This document shows positions 34,616 to 47,190 of a DNA stretch of 64,000 nt, one piece after another (position 1 is the stretch's first letter; the number at the start of each line of letters is the position of its first letter). Below the pieces are notes generated by a model. The model made no database searches. It had not been told where the DNA came from and saw only the letters and a list, made by a program, of their open reading frames with translations. Both the position numbers and the translations under genes were made by a program. Source of the stretch: Dryococelus australis. Taxonomy: Eukaryota > Arthropoda > Insecta > Phasmatodea > Phasmatidae. The stretch spans positions 227,565,620-227,629,619 of the forward strand of contig CM057009.1 in the NCBI GenBank assembly GCA_029891345.1, written 5' to 3'.

Positions 34616-34799
34616 TATGGGATAGTTAAATAACTTAGTGTCTTTTGTAGAGCTGAGAGCCGATGACGGTGAAACGTACCAAATACTATTCTTCGTTATT
34701 TTAAAACATTCATTTAGAAATACGTGTTCACGAAATCTATCGTTACATGTATCTAAAGTTTAGTATACTATATAACATTGCCCAAGGCAGATGTGCCTT

Positions 34800-37670
34800 G
34801 GTGCTAGTAGTTTAAAATAGTTCCTTCTGGCATACCAGGCTTCAGTCTGAGGACCCGAGGAATGAAATGAGCATAACAAGGTCCCTAATAATTTCCTTTT
34901 TTTTTTTTTTTTTTTTCCCCAGTTCCAAATAGCCGATTTCGGGTTAAAAAAATGTAATTTTTTCTCCTTTTTCCTTCAACATTTCCCGAACTTCCCCCTC
35001 GTCACCAGTGGCCATCTTGGCACTCAGTGCTAATTAGCATTATAAGGGCAGTTAGCACATTGTTGCAGAGGTTTGCACATTGTGGCTGAATCTGTGAGCT
35101 TCTCTCTCATATTCGGAGCTTCTCAAACTATTATAATTCACAGTGGCCATCCTGGTATCGACGACGTATGTCTACCCAGGACAATTGGTAACCAGCTGAG
35201 GATGTCGACCATTTTGATGGCCAGTGCCTCGCCAGAGGCGGTGGTGGGGCATCAAGGAGTCGCGAACGATCAATATCGGATTTTGTGTAACACTGCTTCC
35301 TCCTTATGCCTGTGTATATAACAATTTTAAGCATAATTGACTATAATTTCCAAACCATTTAAGTAATAGTTGTCATATTCACAACATAGACATCAACCAT
35401 GACTAGGAGAAGAGTCGGGGGGTCAAATTTGCCCCATGTCAACTTATAAGCATAGTTGGCTGTAATTTCCGAACCATTTAAGTAATAGTTGTCAAATTCA
35501 TAATATAGGCATCCATCTGACTAGGAGAAGGGTCGCAGGGTCAAATAAGCCCAATGTCAACTTATAAGCATAGGTAGCTATAATTTTCGAACCATTTAAG
35601 TTATAGTTGTCAAATCCATAACATAAGAATCAACCATGTCTAGGAAAAGGGTCATGGGGTCAAGTATGCATGTCGTCAACTTATAAGCATAGGTGGCTAT
35701 AATTTCCGAACCATTTAAGTTAAATATGCAAATTCATAACATGTGCATCCACTCTGACTAGGAGAAGGGTTATGGGAACAAATATGCCCCATGCCAACTT
35801 ATAAGCATAGTTGGCAGTAATTGCCGAACCATTTAATTTGTAGTTGTCAAATTAATATTATAGATATCTACTACAACTAGGTTAGGGTCGCAGGGACAAG
35901 TATGCACTTTTTCAGTGTATAAGCATAGTTGGTTGTAATTTCCGAACAGTTTGAGTTATAGTTGGAAAATTCATAACATGGACACCCACCACAACAAGGA
36001 GAGGAGCCACAGGGACAAGTTTGCCCTATACCAACTGTTAAGCATTGTTGGCTGTAATTTCCGAACCATTTGAGTTAACATCGCCAAATTTATAACATAG
36101 ACATCAACCACGACTATGATAGATGGCTGTAAGTTACGCACCACTATTGGTCAAAAGTGATTTCATAGTACTACAATGAGCACATATGATGTTGGTGGTG
36201 GCCATTTTGGTAGCCAGTCGACAATCACATAGGTATGCAACAAGCATTTTGGGAGCCATCGGCAGCCATGAGGCGCATGACTAAATTGTACACACATGTG
36301 CATGTACACTGCCTCCATTGCCGATGGTGGCCATCTTGGCTGTCAGTTGGGAGTTACCCTCACAGCCCTTCCAGCTCTTGCATTCTGGTAGGTGTTCTCT
36401 AGGGGCTCCCAAACGATATTACTTTCTTTATTTTGTACCAAAAGTCTTCATGTCCCACTCATGCTTTCCATGTGGAGTAGGGGGGACCCCATTCCAAGAC
36501 ACCCTGCCAGCCACAAGTCAATTATTAGCTATGGTTGCATATAAGCATTGTTGACTGTATTTTCCAAACCATTTCCGAACCATTTGAGATACAACTATGA
36601 AAAGTGTAACATATGCATAACCCCCCCCCCCAACAATCGAAAACGACCAGATGGGGTGCATGAATAAATGTTGGCCTGCCTGCCTCCATTCCATACTTAC
36701 ATCTCCCTCTCTCCTGTACCCTCTGTGCCACGGCAGGGCCACATACACACTTCCTCGCACACTCTCTTTTCCTGGGCACTTCCACCTCCCACACTTCCTC
36801 GCAATTTCTCGCTCTTGTCCTCCCCACCCTCTGCCTGCCCCCATCACTCCTGGTCATACTTCCTCATGTGCTCGTCACCGCCTGGCCAAGTTCCAGCTAT
36901 GTCGCTGCATGCCAACCCCCCTGAGCATACATGGAACAGAAAGCAGACACACTTTCCAACCCTCACACTCAAGGACATGGGTTAAGTATGCCTTATGACA
37001 ACATGTAAGCATAGGTGGCTAAAATTTGAGTTATAGTAGCCAAATTCATATAATAGACATCAACACAGCTAGGAGAATGGTCGCAGGGTCAAGTGTGCCC
37101 TATGTCAACTTAGAAGTGTAGGTGGCTGTAATTTCAAAACTTTACAATATAGGCACCCTGGCAGTACTTACTACTTGTTGGCCTGTTGGCCACCATCATG
37201 GCCACCCACAACCACCAGAGTGCATCATTGTACAAATGGCTCACTGCCTGCCCCACCACCAGCCACCAATGTGTTAGACAGTGTGACTTCCAAGATTCAG
37301 TATTAAGACGTTATCCATACAAAAATTGACAGTCGTCATCAGTATACTGCCTGCCACCATGCCCACAACCACCCCTCTGCCACCCATCATGAGTTTAAAT
37401 GGATGCTGTTGGCACACTTGTCGCCACCTGTCACTTTGCTAGACAGTGCGACTTCCAAGATGGTTGGTCCAAATTGACACAGCAGGAAGTTCTAGTTGTC
37501 CATAACCATTTTGTTGTCAAATTCATAACCCAACCATATTGGTAAGGAAACAATACTTCCACCAGCTCAAAGAAAGCATTATAAATGTAACTGTTTAAAC
37601 TGGCAGACACACATGTGCATTCACGAGTTGTCAACCCGCACATACAACACATGCTAGAACAATATGCTTC
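34800..37670 (+). mobile_element. foldback-like element P2, left arm
   Basis: This arm matches the reverse complement of 39,300-43,470. From the outside in it has: TTCCTTCTGGCA and a GAGGACCCGA string; a pyrimidine-rich stretch with a 20-T run (34,897-34,916); the CTAATTAGCA segment; a block around 35,085-35,285 whose mirror is at 43,021-43,215; about seven units of a 118-bp satellite; a CT-rich block (36,650-36,990); and AGACAGTGCGACTTCCAAGA near the inner end. Long inverted repeats built of satellite units around a single-copy centre are the hallmark of foldback elements. No transposase is present. Confidence 0.85.
35325..36120 (+). repeat. 118-bp satellite units in P2 left arm
   Basis: The string AACTTATAAGCATAG recurs at 35,441, 35,559, 35,678 and 35,796 and in altered form at about 35,325, 35,915 and 36,036, a spacing of 118-119 bp. 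Each unit holds TTTCCGAACCATTTAAG and GACTAGGAGAAGGGTC. One further unit sits at 37,000-37,150. Confidence 0.95.
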
Positions 37671-39299
37671 CTATTATGAAACGAATTATCCCTTACCTTA
37701 ACTGGTGTAGCAGTGACTACTCATAGGCCATGAATGTGGATTCAATATCTAGGAATTTAGTCAATCATCTTACCTCCGACCCGCACTTTTCTACCGAAGC
37801 AGGTAATAATTACAGTCATACTCGAGCCTCCAATTCTCGTACTTACTTCCAGACAGATAGTTAGTACCACCCCACTAGGGAAGACCAACCTTACACTCGT
37901 GTGTCGTGTACCGAGACTTCGATTTATGTAATGTGATGTCATTCGCAATTAATACACACTGTTTTCGCTAGACAGCCCAGTCCCCACACATGCAACATCA
38001 ACACATGCTAGAATGATTTATACAAAACGAATTATCCCCCTACCTTACCTGGGTTATCAGTGAATACCCATAGGCCATGAGCACATCTCGTCGTCGACAT
38101 GACCTCACTGGAAGCAGTAACCAACATAACTGGTACTGCCTTTCCGCACACAGTAGATGCTGACCAAGTACTGCATTTCCACCACCTCCCCTTGTTAACT
38201 TAATTACTGGTATACTATTGAAAGGAAACAATGCATCTGCCCTGAACCAACCTCGAGTTATCGCAGGTTCGATTCTCGTAGAGAGTGGTAATACAAGATT
38301 ACATAAAAGCCGACATGATGTCTACAGCAGTGTTAGTAATTACAGACAGTCAGTCCCCGACCTGCACTCGTGTACCAAGCCCACACATACACAAGTGTAT
38401 TGCTGAAGCGATGGCTAGAGAAGACTATACATGTATGTAATTTGACAAAAGCCATGTACTTCCATTATTAATACAAATAAACAGGCTGGCCGAGCAGCCT
38501 AAGACCTCAGACATAAGCTCTAGTGCCAGTAAAAGGGAGTGTGGGGTCGAATCCCCGCACCTGACATATTTTTTTCTGTGCCCTTCTTGAATAAAGACGT
38601 TATCACAGGTTCGATTCCCACTGAGCATGCATGCTGACACACTTGCAGACAATCATTCGTCGTCAGTCACACTGCATATGAAGACGAACATGTAGCGGCC
38701 ATGACAGACATATTACGTCTCATACCTGCACTCATGTACCGAACCATTACAATTACAGGGTCTGTAGTTACAGGCAGCCATACTCTGCTGGCTGTGTCCG
38801 AACCTTCAATGCATGTACCAAGCCTTTGCAACTGCAAGCAGTCGGCCCTTCCCGAATATTTAATGGATGCACTTAGAGAGTACTGTCAAACAGCCCAGCC
38901 ATTCCACCATGATAACTGCGATGTTGTGTTTACCCATAGCAATAAGTCTCGAACCCAGGTACCTACAGGCAGATGCTTGCTCAGACCAGTCGTCCAATAG
39001 AGTTCACGAAAGGAAAAATATTAATAAACGAAAAATGGCTACCTCCTGTATCGTCGAGACAAAGGAGCCCTGGCAGATATTACAATATCAACGTTACCTG
39101 TTGTGGAAATACTTTTAATAATGCACTACGATGCCTGCAGTGATAGCCTGCCTAAAGGTCATCGCACATGGTGTAAAATAAAAGATGTTTACATTAATAA
39201 TCGAGTAAGTAATTAACACTCCGAGTTAAATACAGCAGACAGCAATAAGAGTTTAATTGTATGGTAGGGAATAATTTGTTTTGTAATAGGAAGGATATC
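37671..39299. other. central spacer of P2
   Basis: The unpaired centre of P2. It has its own duplicated modules: ACGAATTATCCCTTACCTTA and the following CATAGGCCATGA at 37,680-37,735 recur at 38,028-38,080. A module with CTGCACTCGTGTACC recurs with changes near 37,900, 38,360 and 38,725. Three pol III B-box-like strings occur (38,262, 38,545, 38,608). Reading frames here are short and unsupported. Confidence 0.6.
38480..38567 (+). pseudogene. tRNA-Leu-like pseudogene (UAA anticodon position)
   Basis: The sequence follows the long-variable-arm leucine tRNA layout: TGGCCGAGCAGCCTAAGAC (D arm and A box), CAGACATAAGCTCTAG (anticodon arm with TAA at the anticodon), a variable arm GTGCCAGTAAAAGGGAGTG, and GGGGTCGAATCCCC (T arm). 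Faults: only about four of seven acceptor pairs form, the base before the anticodon is A instead of T, and the T loop is one base short. A run of seven T follows shortly after, as in pol III terminators. I call it a pseudogene or SINE head in the P2 centre. Confidence 0.6.
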
Positions 39300-40899
39300 G
39301 TTCTAGCATGTGTTTTATGTGTGAGTTGACAACTCGTGCATGCAGGCAGGTGTGTGTGTGTGCATTTGTGCATGCATGCACATGTGTGTCTACTGTTTCA
39401 AACAGTTACATTTACAATGCTTTCTTTTGAGCTGGTGGACGTATTGTTTTCTTACCGATATGGTTGGGCTATGAATTTGACAACTAAATGGTTTTGGACG
39501 ACTAGAACTTCCTGCTCTGTCAATTCGGTCCACCATCTTGGAAGTTGCACTGTCTAGCGAAATGGCAGGTGGCGACAAGTCCACCATCGGTGTCCATTTG
39601 CACACATGATGGTTGGTGGGTGGGAGGGGGTGGCGACAGGCAATACACCAACTACGACTGTCAACTTTTGTACAGATGATGTCTGAATGCTGAATCTTGA
39701 CAGTCGCACTGGCTAAAATATTGGCAGCTGGTGGTGGGATGGGCAGTGCACCGATGATAGCCATTAGTATAATGACACTCGCCAGTGGTAGTGGAAGTCC
39801 ATGATGGTGGCCAGTAACCCAACGAGTAGGGAGTGATGCCGAGGTGACCTCCCACACACCTACAATAGATGCCTGTGTTAAACGGTTCGGAAATTACAGC
39901 CACCTATGCTTCTAAGTTGACATAGGGCATACTTAACCCTGCGAGACTTCTCCTAGTCGTGGTTGATGTCTATGTTATGAATTTGGCAACAATAACTCAA
40001 ATGGTTCGGAAATTAAAGCCACTTATGCTTATACACTGTCATAGGGCATACTTTACCCATGTCCCTTCTCCTAGTCGGGGCGAATGACTAGGTTATGCCC
40101 TGAGCACAAGGGTTGGAAAGAGTGTCTGCTCTCTGTTACACATATGGTTGGGGGGTCGGCGTGCAGTGACGTAGCTGGATCATAGCCAGGTGGTGGCAGG
40201 TGTGCGGGGAAGTATGACCAGGAATGATGGGGTAGGCAGTGGTTGGGGGAGGACAAGATCTTAAGAGTGTGAGGGAGTGTGGGAGGTGGATTTGCTAAGG
40301 GGGAGAGGTATGCAAAAAGTGTGTGCGACCTTGATGTGGCACAGAGGGAACAGGAGAGAGGGAGAGGTGAGTAGGAAAGGGTAGGCATGCAGGCCGACAT
40401 TTGTCCATGCACTCCTTCTCGTTGTCGTCGGGGGGGAGGGGGAGTGTTTAACATATGTTTCATTTTTTCTAATTGTATCTCAAATGGTTCGGAAATTGTT
40501 CGGAAATTACAGCCAACTGGGTTTACATGCAAGCGTAGCTCATAATTGACCTGCAGCTGGCAGGGTGTCTTGGCTTGTGGTCTCCCCCACTCCACGTGGA
40601 ATGCATGAGCAGGACATGCTCACTTTCTTTCAGTATGAAGGAAATAAACTAATATCTATTGGGAGCACTCAGAGAACACCGACCAGAAATGAAGAGCTGT
40701 AAATGCGGTCAAGGTACACCCAGCTGACTGTCAAGATGGCCATCATCGCCATGGTGGTGGTGAATGTGCATGTGTGTGTGTGTGCGATGCCATTGCCTGC
40801 CTCATGACCACCACTGGCTCCCAAAATGGCCATTGCCATCATTGTATGTGCTCATTGTGGTAATAGGAAATCACTTTTGACGAACGGTGGTGCATAACT

Positions 40900-43000
40900 T
40901 ACAGCCATCTATGAATGTCTTGGTGGATGTCTGTGTTAAGAATTTGGTGACATTAACTCAAATGGTTCGAAAATTACACCCAACTATGCTTATACCCTTA
41001 CATAGGGCATACTTGTCCCTGCTACCCCTCTCCTAGTTGTGGCGGATGTCTATAATATGAATTTGACAATGATAATTTAAATTGTTCGGTAATTACAGCA
41101 GCCTATGCTTATAAGATGACATAGGTCATATTTGTCCCCAACATTCTTCCTAGTTGGGGTGGATATGTATGTTTAGAATTTGACAACTATAACCTAAATG
41201 GTTCAGATATTATAGCCACCTATGCTTATAAGTTGACATCCGGCATACATAACTTTGCAACCCCTCTCCTAGTCGTGCTTGATGCCTATGTTATGAATTT
41301 AACAACTGTAATTTAAAAGTTTCAGAAATTACTGCCAACTATGCTTATAAGATTACATGGGACATATTTGACCCTGCGACCCTTCTCCTAGTCAGGATGG
41401 ATGCCTATGTTATGAATTTGACAACTATATCTTAAACCTTTCATAAATTATAGCCGAGTGTGCCTATATGCTGACATAGGGGGTACTTGACCCCACAATG
41501 ATTCTCCTAGTTGTGGTTGATGTTTATGTTCGAATTTGACAACTATAAATTAAACGACTCGGAAATTACGCCCATCTATGCTTATAAGTTCTCACTGGGC
41601 ATATATGACCATGTGACCCTTCTCATAGTCATAATTGATGCCTATGTTATGAATTTGACAACTAGAGTACCAGTCAAAAGTTTAAGACCACAGTGAGAAA
41701 TCATGAAACCTAAAATTTTGCCGCAACAGTCGTTTAAATTTATTTTATACCTCTTAGGCATATAAGGACATATTTCCTTATAATTCATTGGAGTAAGCTG
41801 TGCAGTTTATATGTTTTGAATTTTGCAATATTGTAATGTAACACCAGAATACCTACACTTTCCTACATTAAAAAAAGTGTTACAAGTAGTTGCACATATT
41901 ATCACAAATATTATTTGGTAAATGTTGTAATACATGTATCATTTTGGAACTATAATGACAATTTTTCAATACTCTTGTCATGTTTTGTAGCACGTTTTAC
42001 CTGTACATAAAATCCATGAAAAAAATTATGTTGTTCATTATTACGCTAAAATATTTTACTAGACTGTTGAGTGAGCTATGGAATACCGGTGTTATCCATA
42101 GAGGTAGGTCCACGTCTGCTCTACCTGTAAGGACAACGCCGGCTCCGATATCTTACTCGACTGTTTAGTAAAATGTTTTCGAAATAAAAGTGAAACAGTT
42201 TTTTTTTTCAAAGATTTTATGAACAAGTAAAATATGCAGAAAAACACTGCAGCATTGTTTAGGAATTTTCATTACAGTTCGAAAATTACACATATATTAT
42301 TACATTTACCAAAAAATTATTTTTGATAATATCTTCAACAACTTGTAACACAAGATTTTTTTTACCTAGGAAAATATACGTATTTTTATTACATTACAAT
42401 ATTGCAAAATTCGTGCCTTCTAAACCGCATAGCTAAACCCAATGAAATTTGAGAAATATGTACTTATATGCCTAAAAGATAGAAAAAAAAGTTTACTGCT
42501 GTTGCGGCAAAAGTTTCGGTTCTACATGTAATCCTATGATTTTTCACTTTAATCTTAAACTTTTGACCGGTACTGTATCACTTAAATGGTTAGGAAATTA
42601 CACCCAACTATGCTTATTAGTTGACATCGGGCATGCTTGACCCTGCGACCCTACTCCTAGTCGTTCATGCCTAAGTGATGGATTTGACAACTTTAACTGA
42701 AATTGTTCAGAAATTTCAGCCAACTATGTTTATAAGTTGACATGGGGCATGTTTAACCCCACAGCACTTCTTCTCGTCGGTGTGGATGCCTATGTTATGA
42801 ATTTGACAACTATAACTTAAATGGTCCGGAAATTATAGCCAACTATACTTATACACTGACATAGGGCGTACTTGACGGCGCGACCCTTCTCCTAGTCGTG
42901 GTGGATACCTACGTTATGAATTTGATAACTGTAACTTAAACAGTTCGAAAATTATAGCCAACTATGCTTATAAGTGTTATGCACACACAGACTTAAGGAG
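40900..43000 (-). repeat. 118-bp satellite units in P2 right arm
   Basis: Around a dozen units, recognisable by CTTCTCCTAGTCGTGGTGGA, GTTATGAATTTGACAACTAT and CAACTATGCTTATAAG, in the orientation opposite to the left arm. Divergence between units is substantial. The run is interrupted by the Tc1-like element. Confidence 0.9.
41665..42575. mobile_element. non-autonomous Tc1/mariner-type element, 911 bp
   Basis: Terminal inverted repeats start GAGTACCAGTCAAAAGTTTA on the left and, reverse-complemented, CAGTACCGGTCAAAAGTTTA on the right. The AGTACCGGTCAAAAGTTT motif is typical of Tc1-like transposons. The target is TA: TA precedes the left end (41,663-41,664) and follows the right end (42,576-42,577). 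Removing the element rejoins a normal satellite unit, so the insertion is proven by its surroundings. Further inverted similarity continues inward from both ends. No transposase frame is present. Confidence 0.92.
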
Positions 43001-43560
43001 GAGACAGTGTTACAGTATTTTCAATAACGATCGTTCGTGATGTCTTGATTCCCTACCACCGCCAGCGAGGCACTGGCCGCCAAAATGGTTGACATCCTCA
43101 GCTGGTCGCCAATTGTCTTGGGTAGAGATACATTGTCGATACCAAGATAGCCACCGGGAATGATAGGAATTTGAGAATATCCGAATTTGAGAGCGAAGCT
43201 CACCGATTCAGTCACAATGTGTAAACCTCCACCACAATGTGAAAATGCTCGAATATACTAATTAGCACTGGCATCTGGTGGTGGGAGGAAAATTTTGAGG
43301 GAAATAAGAAAAAAAAAATTAGTTTTGGCACGCGAAATAGATCATTTAAGACGGGGAAAAGGGAAAAAAGGGAAATTCTCAGAGACCTTGATATGGTAAT
43401 TGCGCTCTTCGGGTCCTCATCCTGAAGCCTGTGCCAGAAGGAAGTGTTTCATATTATTGGTGCTCTCTCTCCTCCTTCCCAACACAGTTCTACAAACGAT
43501 GGCAAACGGGAAGGATCTCCTACGCAATTCTCTCTCCCCCCTCCTCAATACCAGATTTAA

Positions 43561-43862
43561 CCCCTTAATCTACCCACCTCAGTCCACCAACAAACGTCCA
43601 AGAGCCAACATCGATGCTGCCGCTCTCCAAAAATTTAAAAAAATAAAGGACCCTTATGACACTCTTCCACATACCAAATATAAAATCACACAAATTTTTA
43701 AATTATTTTTTAAAAGCATTTTATCAGTCAATCAATATTTCACCCGACTATTTTTATCGGATTAGGATTATCTTAATCCAATCATATGATCGGATTAATC
43801 CACTCAATTTAATTGACCCAATTAATCCGATCAATCAAATTGTTAATCCAATTAATCAAAAG
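43561..43862 (-). repeat. inverted-repeat partner of 25,460-25,772
   Basis: Starts about 90 bp beyond the right end of P2. It ends at a sharp border after AATTAATCAAAA. An open frame (43,400-43,765, plus) crosses it, but I see no domain in it. The partner lies 18 kb away in opposite orientation. Confidence 0.8.
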
Positions 43863-45349
43863 TGCTACTTATCCGTATAACACACACGCATGAAAATTAT
43901 GCTCCACAGGATAACTGAATTTTAAAGTGTATTCTGTGTAGGAAAATGACACTTTCGAAAAATTTTCGGGACATACAGCTCATGAATCGAAACTACAAAA
44001 AAATAAAAGGCAGGTAAACAAAAAAATAAGCATAAATTAAACAAGAAATGATTTCAGAAAAACACAAAATAAACCAACGCCGGAGCAATGCTGCCAACAG
44101 TATCCACTGACGTATAAATTATTTCTTCTTAAGAATTATTGAGAAATTATAAATATTTCATTAGAAAATAACTTTTCAGTACACAAAATAAAACAGCGAT
44201 GAAGCAATGCTGCCTACACTGGCATATATAATATTTCTTTTTGAGAATTATTGTAGAATTATAAAAAAATTAATAACAAATTATACAGATTAACAGTTGT
44301 TAATACGAACCTTTTTCGTTACGAAAAATCCTACAAAAATACACGTGTATGCATTGTATAAAAATTCATTTATTTATTCGTCCATAACAACAGATATTAT
44401 TACGTTTCGGTAATGCTAGCTTGGTGAATTATTAGAAAATGTTTTGGAATTTGAGATGTCGGAAATTGGCCTTCATATTGACGGTTCTAAAATAAGTTGC
44501 TGTAAGACTTCAATTCTATGTCGACGATATATTTTAAGCCGAACAGAATGTCTGTCACAAATGCGTTATAAATGTTACCTTCCCATTTTTATAATACCTT
44601 TAGAGGCCTATTGATTCAATAGCACTAACTCGAAAGTTTAAACATTTTATAATTTTACTAACGTATGTGATACAAAAAATATAAATATCGGTGTATTAAT
44701 TACAATACTTATTGCGATACTGCTTTTAAATTCCATTACAATCTGTTCGATAAATAAAAAGTTATTAAGGTGGACGTATATCACAATTCACCAGAGATCC
44801 AGGTGAATACATAAGTCTATCTTTCCTTCTGAAAGTTGGCTAAAAATGGTTGCAAGCAACACCTGTCGTTAACTAGGTACACTGACTTAACATGTCTCTG
44901 ACACAATATTATGCATGTTTATTGATAAAATGAACATTTACTTAATAGGGTGACTGATTGTCAGCAGAACGATGCCACAGTTGTGTACAAATTACCAATG
45001 AGCAAATAAAAATGAACTTAGAACTGGGCAACGATGTTGTACAAATGCCGACAGCATGTGGTGTGACCCGTGTTAATACATTTCTAATACATTTCTGAGC
45101 AAATCGATAATGCAAAACCGTTAATACAAAACTGGGCAGCGGCGTTACGTAAATGCTTAACATATAGTCATGGTATGGCCCATGTTTAAGTGTGCTACTG
45201 TGAGATGAGACTTTCATATTGTTCCATTAATGAAATATTAATTAATTTAAAAGGCAATAAGTTAAACAACAAACACAGTTTTACAGGAGCAAACACCAAG
45301 TACAGGAAAAGAAATGAAGAATGGACAAGGTCATTGGACCTGGGCCTAA
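43863..45349. other. AT-rich DNA between P2 and P3, no supported gene
   Basis: Contains a local duplication: AACACAAAATAAACCAACGC...GAGCAATGCTGCC at 44,057-44,096 recurs changed at 44,182-44,215, followed in both by TATTTCTTTTTGAGAATTATT-like sequence. The frames are short and unsupported. Confidence 0.5.
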
Positions 45350-46089
45350 TTTACAGCAAGCCATACCAGTAGTAGGAACTAGATGGTTTACTTACTAGGG
45401 CATCGGGTATCGGATATGTATTCGGCCGGCCACTATGTTGGAATTTCTTTCCCACCCCCTCTAAATTTCCCGCTTTTCCCTCAAAATATCCCTTGTTCCC
45501 AAAAAATCTCGCTTTTTTCCTTAAAAATTTCCCGGTTTCCCAAAAATATTCTCGTTTTTGCCAGAGACTCGTGACCCAGGGTCAAAGCATGTAGGTGGAT
45601 CAGAGACCCATGTGATCATGGGTCAGGGTAATTGGGCCGGTCAGGACCTTTGACCTTGATCCTGACCTTTGATGGCAAAAATGCAAAGATTCCCAAATAT
45701 TTACAAAAAATTCCAAAATGTAAAAAAAAAAGGTATCAAAAATCCCAAAACATTTATTATTGAATATTTTATTTTAAACCGTTAAAAAGTTATAAAAATT
45801 TCTTACTAACAAATAATTAACCAATTATTTTAAATAACTAAAATTTCGGGAGTTCACCCTTCACCCATACCAATTCTGCGATCTTGGTAGATGACACCAA
45901 CGGCCATCTTTGTAGGCGAAATGCCATTTTGGTAGGGGGACCGCCATCTTGGTAAGCGACCACCATATTGGTAGTCGTCACCCAATGCCCCATAACCTTT
46001 AACACTAATCATGACATTTTATTTTGAACTTTGGCCTTGACCTTTGACCTTGTCCTCATTACCTTTAATTGTCTTAAAAACACAATTTA

Positions 46090-47190
46090 TAGGAAAAAGA
46101 CATTAAAGTAAGCAAGTATAATACATTGCAAACTACTACCACCATATTATATCCAGGTAACCTCGACATTGACCCCATAATAATGAATGGCATTAAAAAC
46201 GAAAACTCGAGAAAAAATACATAAAAGTCAACAAGAATATTACATACTGACCACCACCGACACCTTGGATACAGACGAACTTGGCTTTGAACCCATGAAC
46301 TTGAAAACCAAACTCGAGGTAAAATGTATAAAAGTCAACAAGCATATCACATTACAGACTACTGCCACCATACTAGATTCAGGTAATATAGACCTTGACC
46401 CCATGACCTTGAATGACCTTAATAACAAAAACTCGAGAAAAAAGACATAAAATTTAGCAAGCATATGACATTACAGACTACTAAGCGCTGTTCACGATAA
46501 AGTGAGCACTTTAGAAATGAACTTTAGAAAAAGAGTCACTGTCCCGGAATTTATACATTTTAACGGCGAACGATGGAAGGAAAGAAGTGCCGTATCTCGA
46601 AGTCAAATAAAAAGTGTTAAGTAACCATTTGTGATAACTTATAATTATTTATTTCTTTTTTTTATGCACCGAAGTGTAAAAATTATCAGATTTGTAAAGT
46701 ACTTACTTTCTTAATAACTCCCCAGTTTCATTTGACCGACGCATGACTAAAGTGAGGAGGCCCATGGCAATTTTAATTTTACATAAGGCGGAGGACTATA
46801 CATCGTGTATACAAGTTGATCTTAAGCAGGGCTTTCAAAATTGCTCATTTTATCGTGGACAGCCTTTACCACCATATTAGACTCAGGTAACATCGACCTT
46901 GACCCCATAACCTTAATGACCATGAAAACAAAACTTGAGAAGAAATCCATAAAACTCAGCAAGCATATTACTTTACAGACTACCACAGCCATATTAGATG
47001 CAGGTAACCTCAACCTTGAACCCATAACCGTGAATGACCTTGAAAACCAAAACCCGAGAATAAATCCATAAAAGTCAACAAGCTAATTACATAATATACT
47101 ACTACCACCAAATGATATTTAGATATCGTCGAGCTTGACCCCATGACCTAAATTAACTTGAAAACAAAAACTCGTGAAAAAATTCATAAA
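46090..47190 (+). repeat. 115-bp tandem array in P3 left arm
   Basis: Units start with ACTACTACCACCATATTAGA and contain CAGGTAACCTCGACCTTGAC, then ACTCGAGAAAAAA and CATAAAAGTCAACAAGCATA. Starts are near 46,132, 46,250, 46,360, 46,868, 46,980 and 47,098. The gap between the third and fourth is the MITE at 46,484-46,866. The right arm has only one recognisable unit near 52,780-52,940. Confidence 0.85.
46484..46866. mobile_element. TA-target MITE, 383 bp
   Basis: Terminal inverted repeats begin AGCGCTGTTCACGATAAAGT on the left and, reverse-complemented, AAGGCTGTCCACGATAAAAT on the right. TA dinucleotides flank it (46,482-46,483 and 46,867-46,868). Removing it restores an array unit (ACTACTACCACC). 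The size and TA target fit a mariner-type non-autonomous element. It is absent from the right arm. Confidence 0.88.

Larger units (their letters stand above)
31576..34799. other. AT-rich DNA between P1 and P2, no supported gene
   Basis: Frames are short and unsupported, including overlapping ones on both strands near 33,670-33,930 in a GC-richer patch. The region holds a TA microsatellite and two short local duplications that are listed separately. Confidence 0.5.
39300..43470 (-). mobile_element. foldback-like element P2, right arm
   Basis: Mirror image of 34,800-37,670 with the same block order, but longer because it has more satellite units (about 40,900-43,000, against seven units on the left) and carries a Tc1-like insertion at 41,665-42,575. 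The CT-rich block appears as its G-rich complement at 40,150-40,450. The outer end (GCCAGAAGGAA at 43,432-43,442) matches the left end. Beyond 43,470 the flanks differ, which fixes the border. Confidence 0.85.

Noticed and set aside
35073..35321. Conserved protein shared by both P2 arms
   Set aside because: The similar product at 43,021-43,215 follows simply from inverted DNA identity, and neither has domain or start-codon support.
36518..36998. Overlapping frames of 105-115 codons on both strands
   Set aside because: They arise from the CT-rich low-complexity block of the P2 arm and recur in its mirror at 40.1-40.6 kb.
38480..38567. A working tRNA-Leu gene
   Set aside because: The acceptor stem has three mismatches, the base before the anticodon is wrong and the T loop is short.
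40071..40595. 174-codon minus-strand ORF
   Set aside because: It translates the G-rich side of the P2 repeat block and crosses satellite units; no domain is present.
43400..43765. 121-codon plus-strand gene
   Set aside because: It spans the P2 border and the separate inverted repeat, so it joins unrelated sequences.
25460..43862. Complete Maverick/Polinton with these repeats as ends
   Set aside because: The size fits, but no polymerase, integrase, protease or capsid sequence lies inside and no target duplication is evident.
46187..47071. Frames on both strands with threonine- and leucine-rich products
   Set aside because: They are translations of the 115-bp array and repeat with it.
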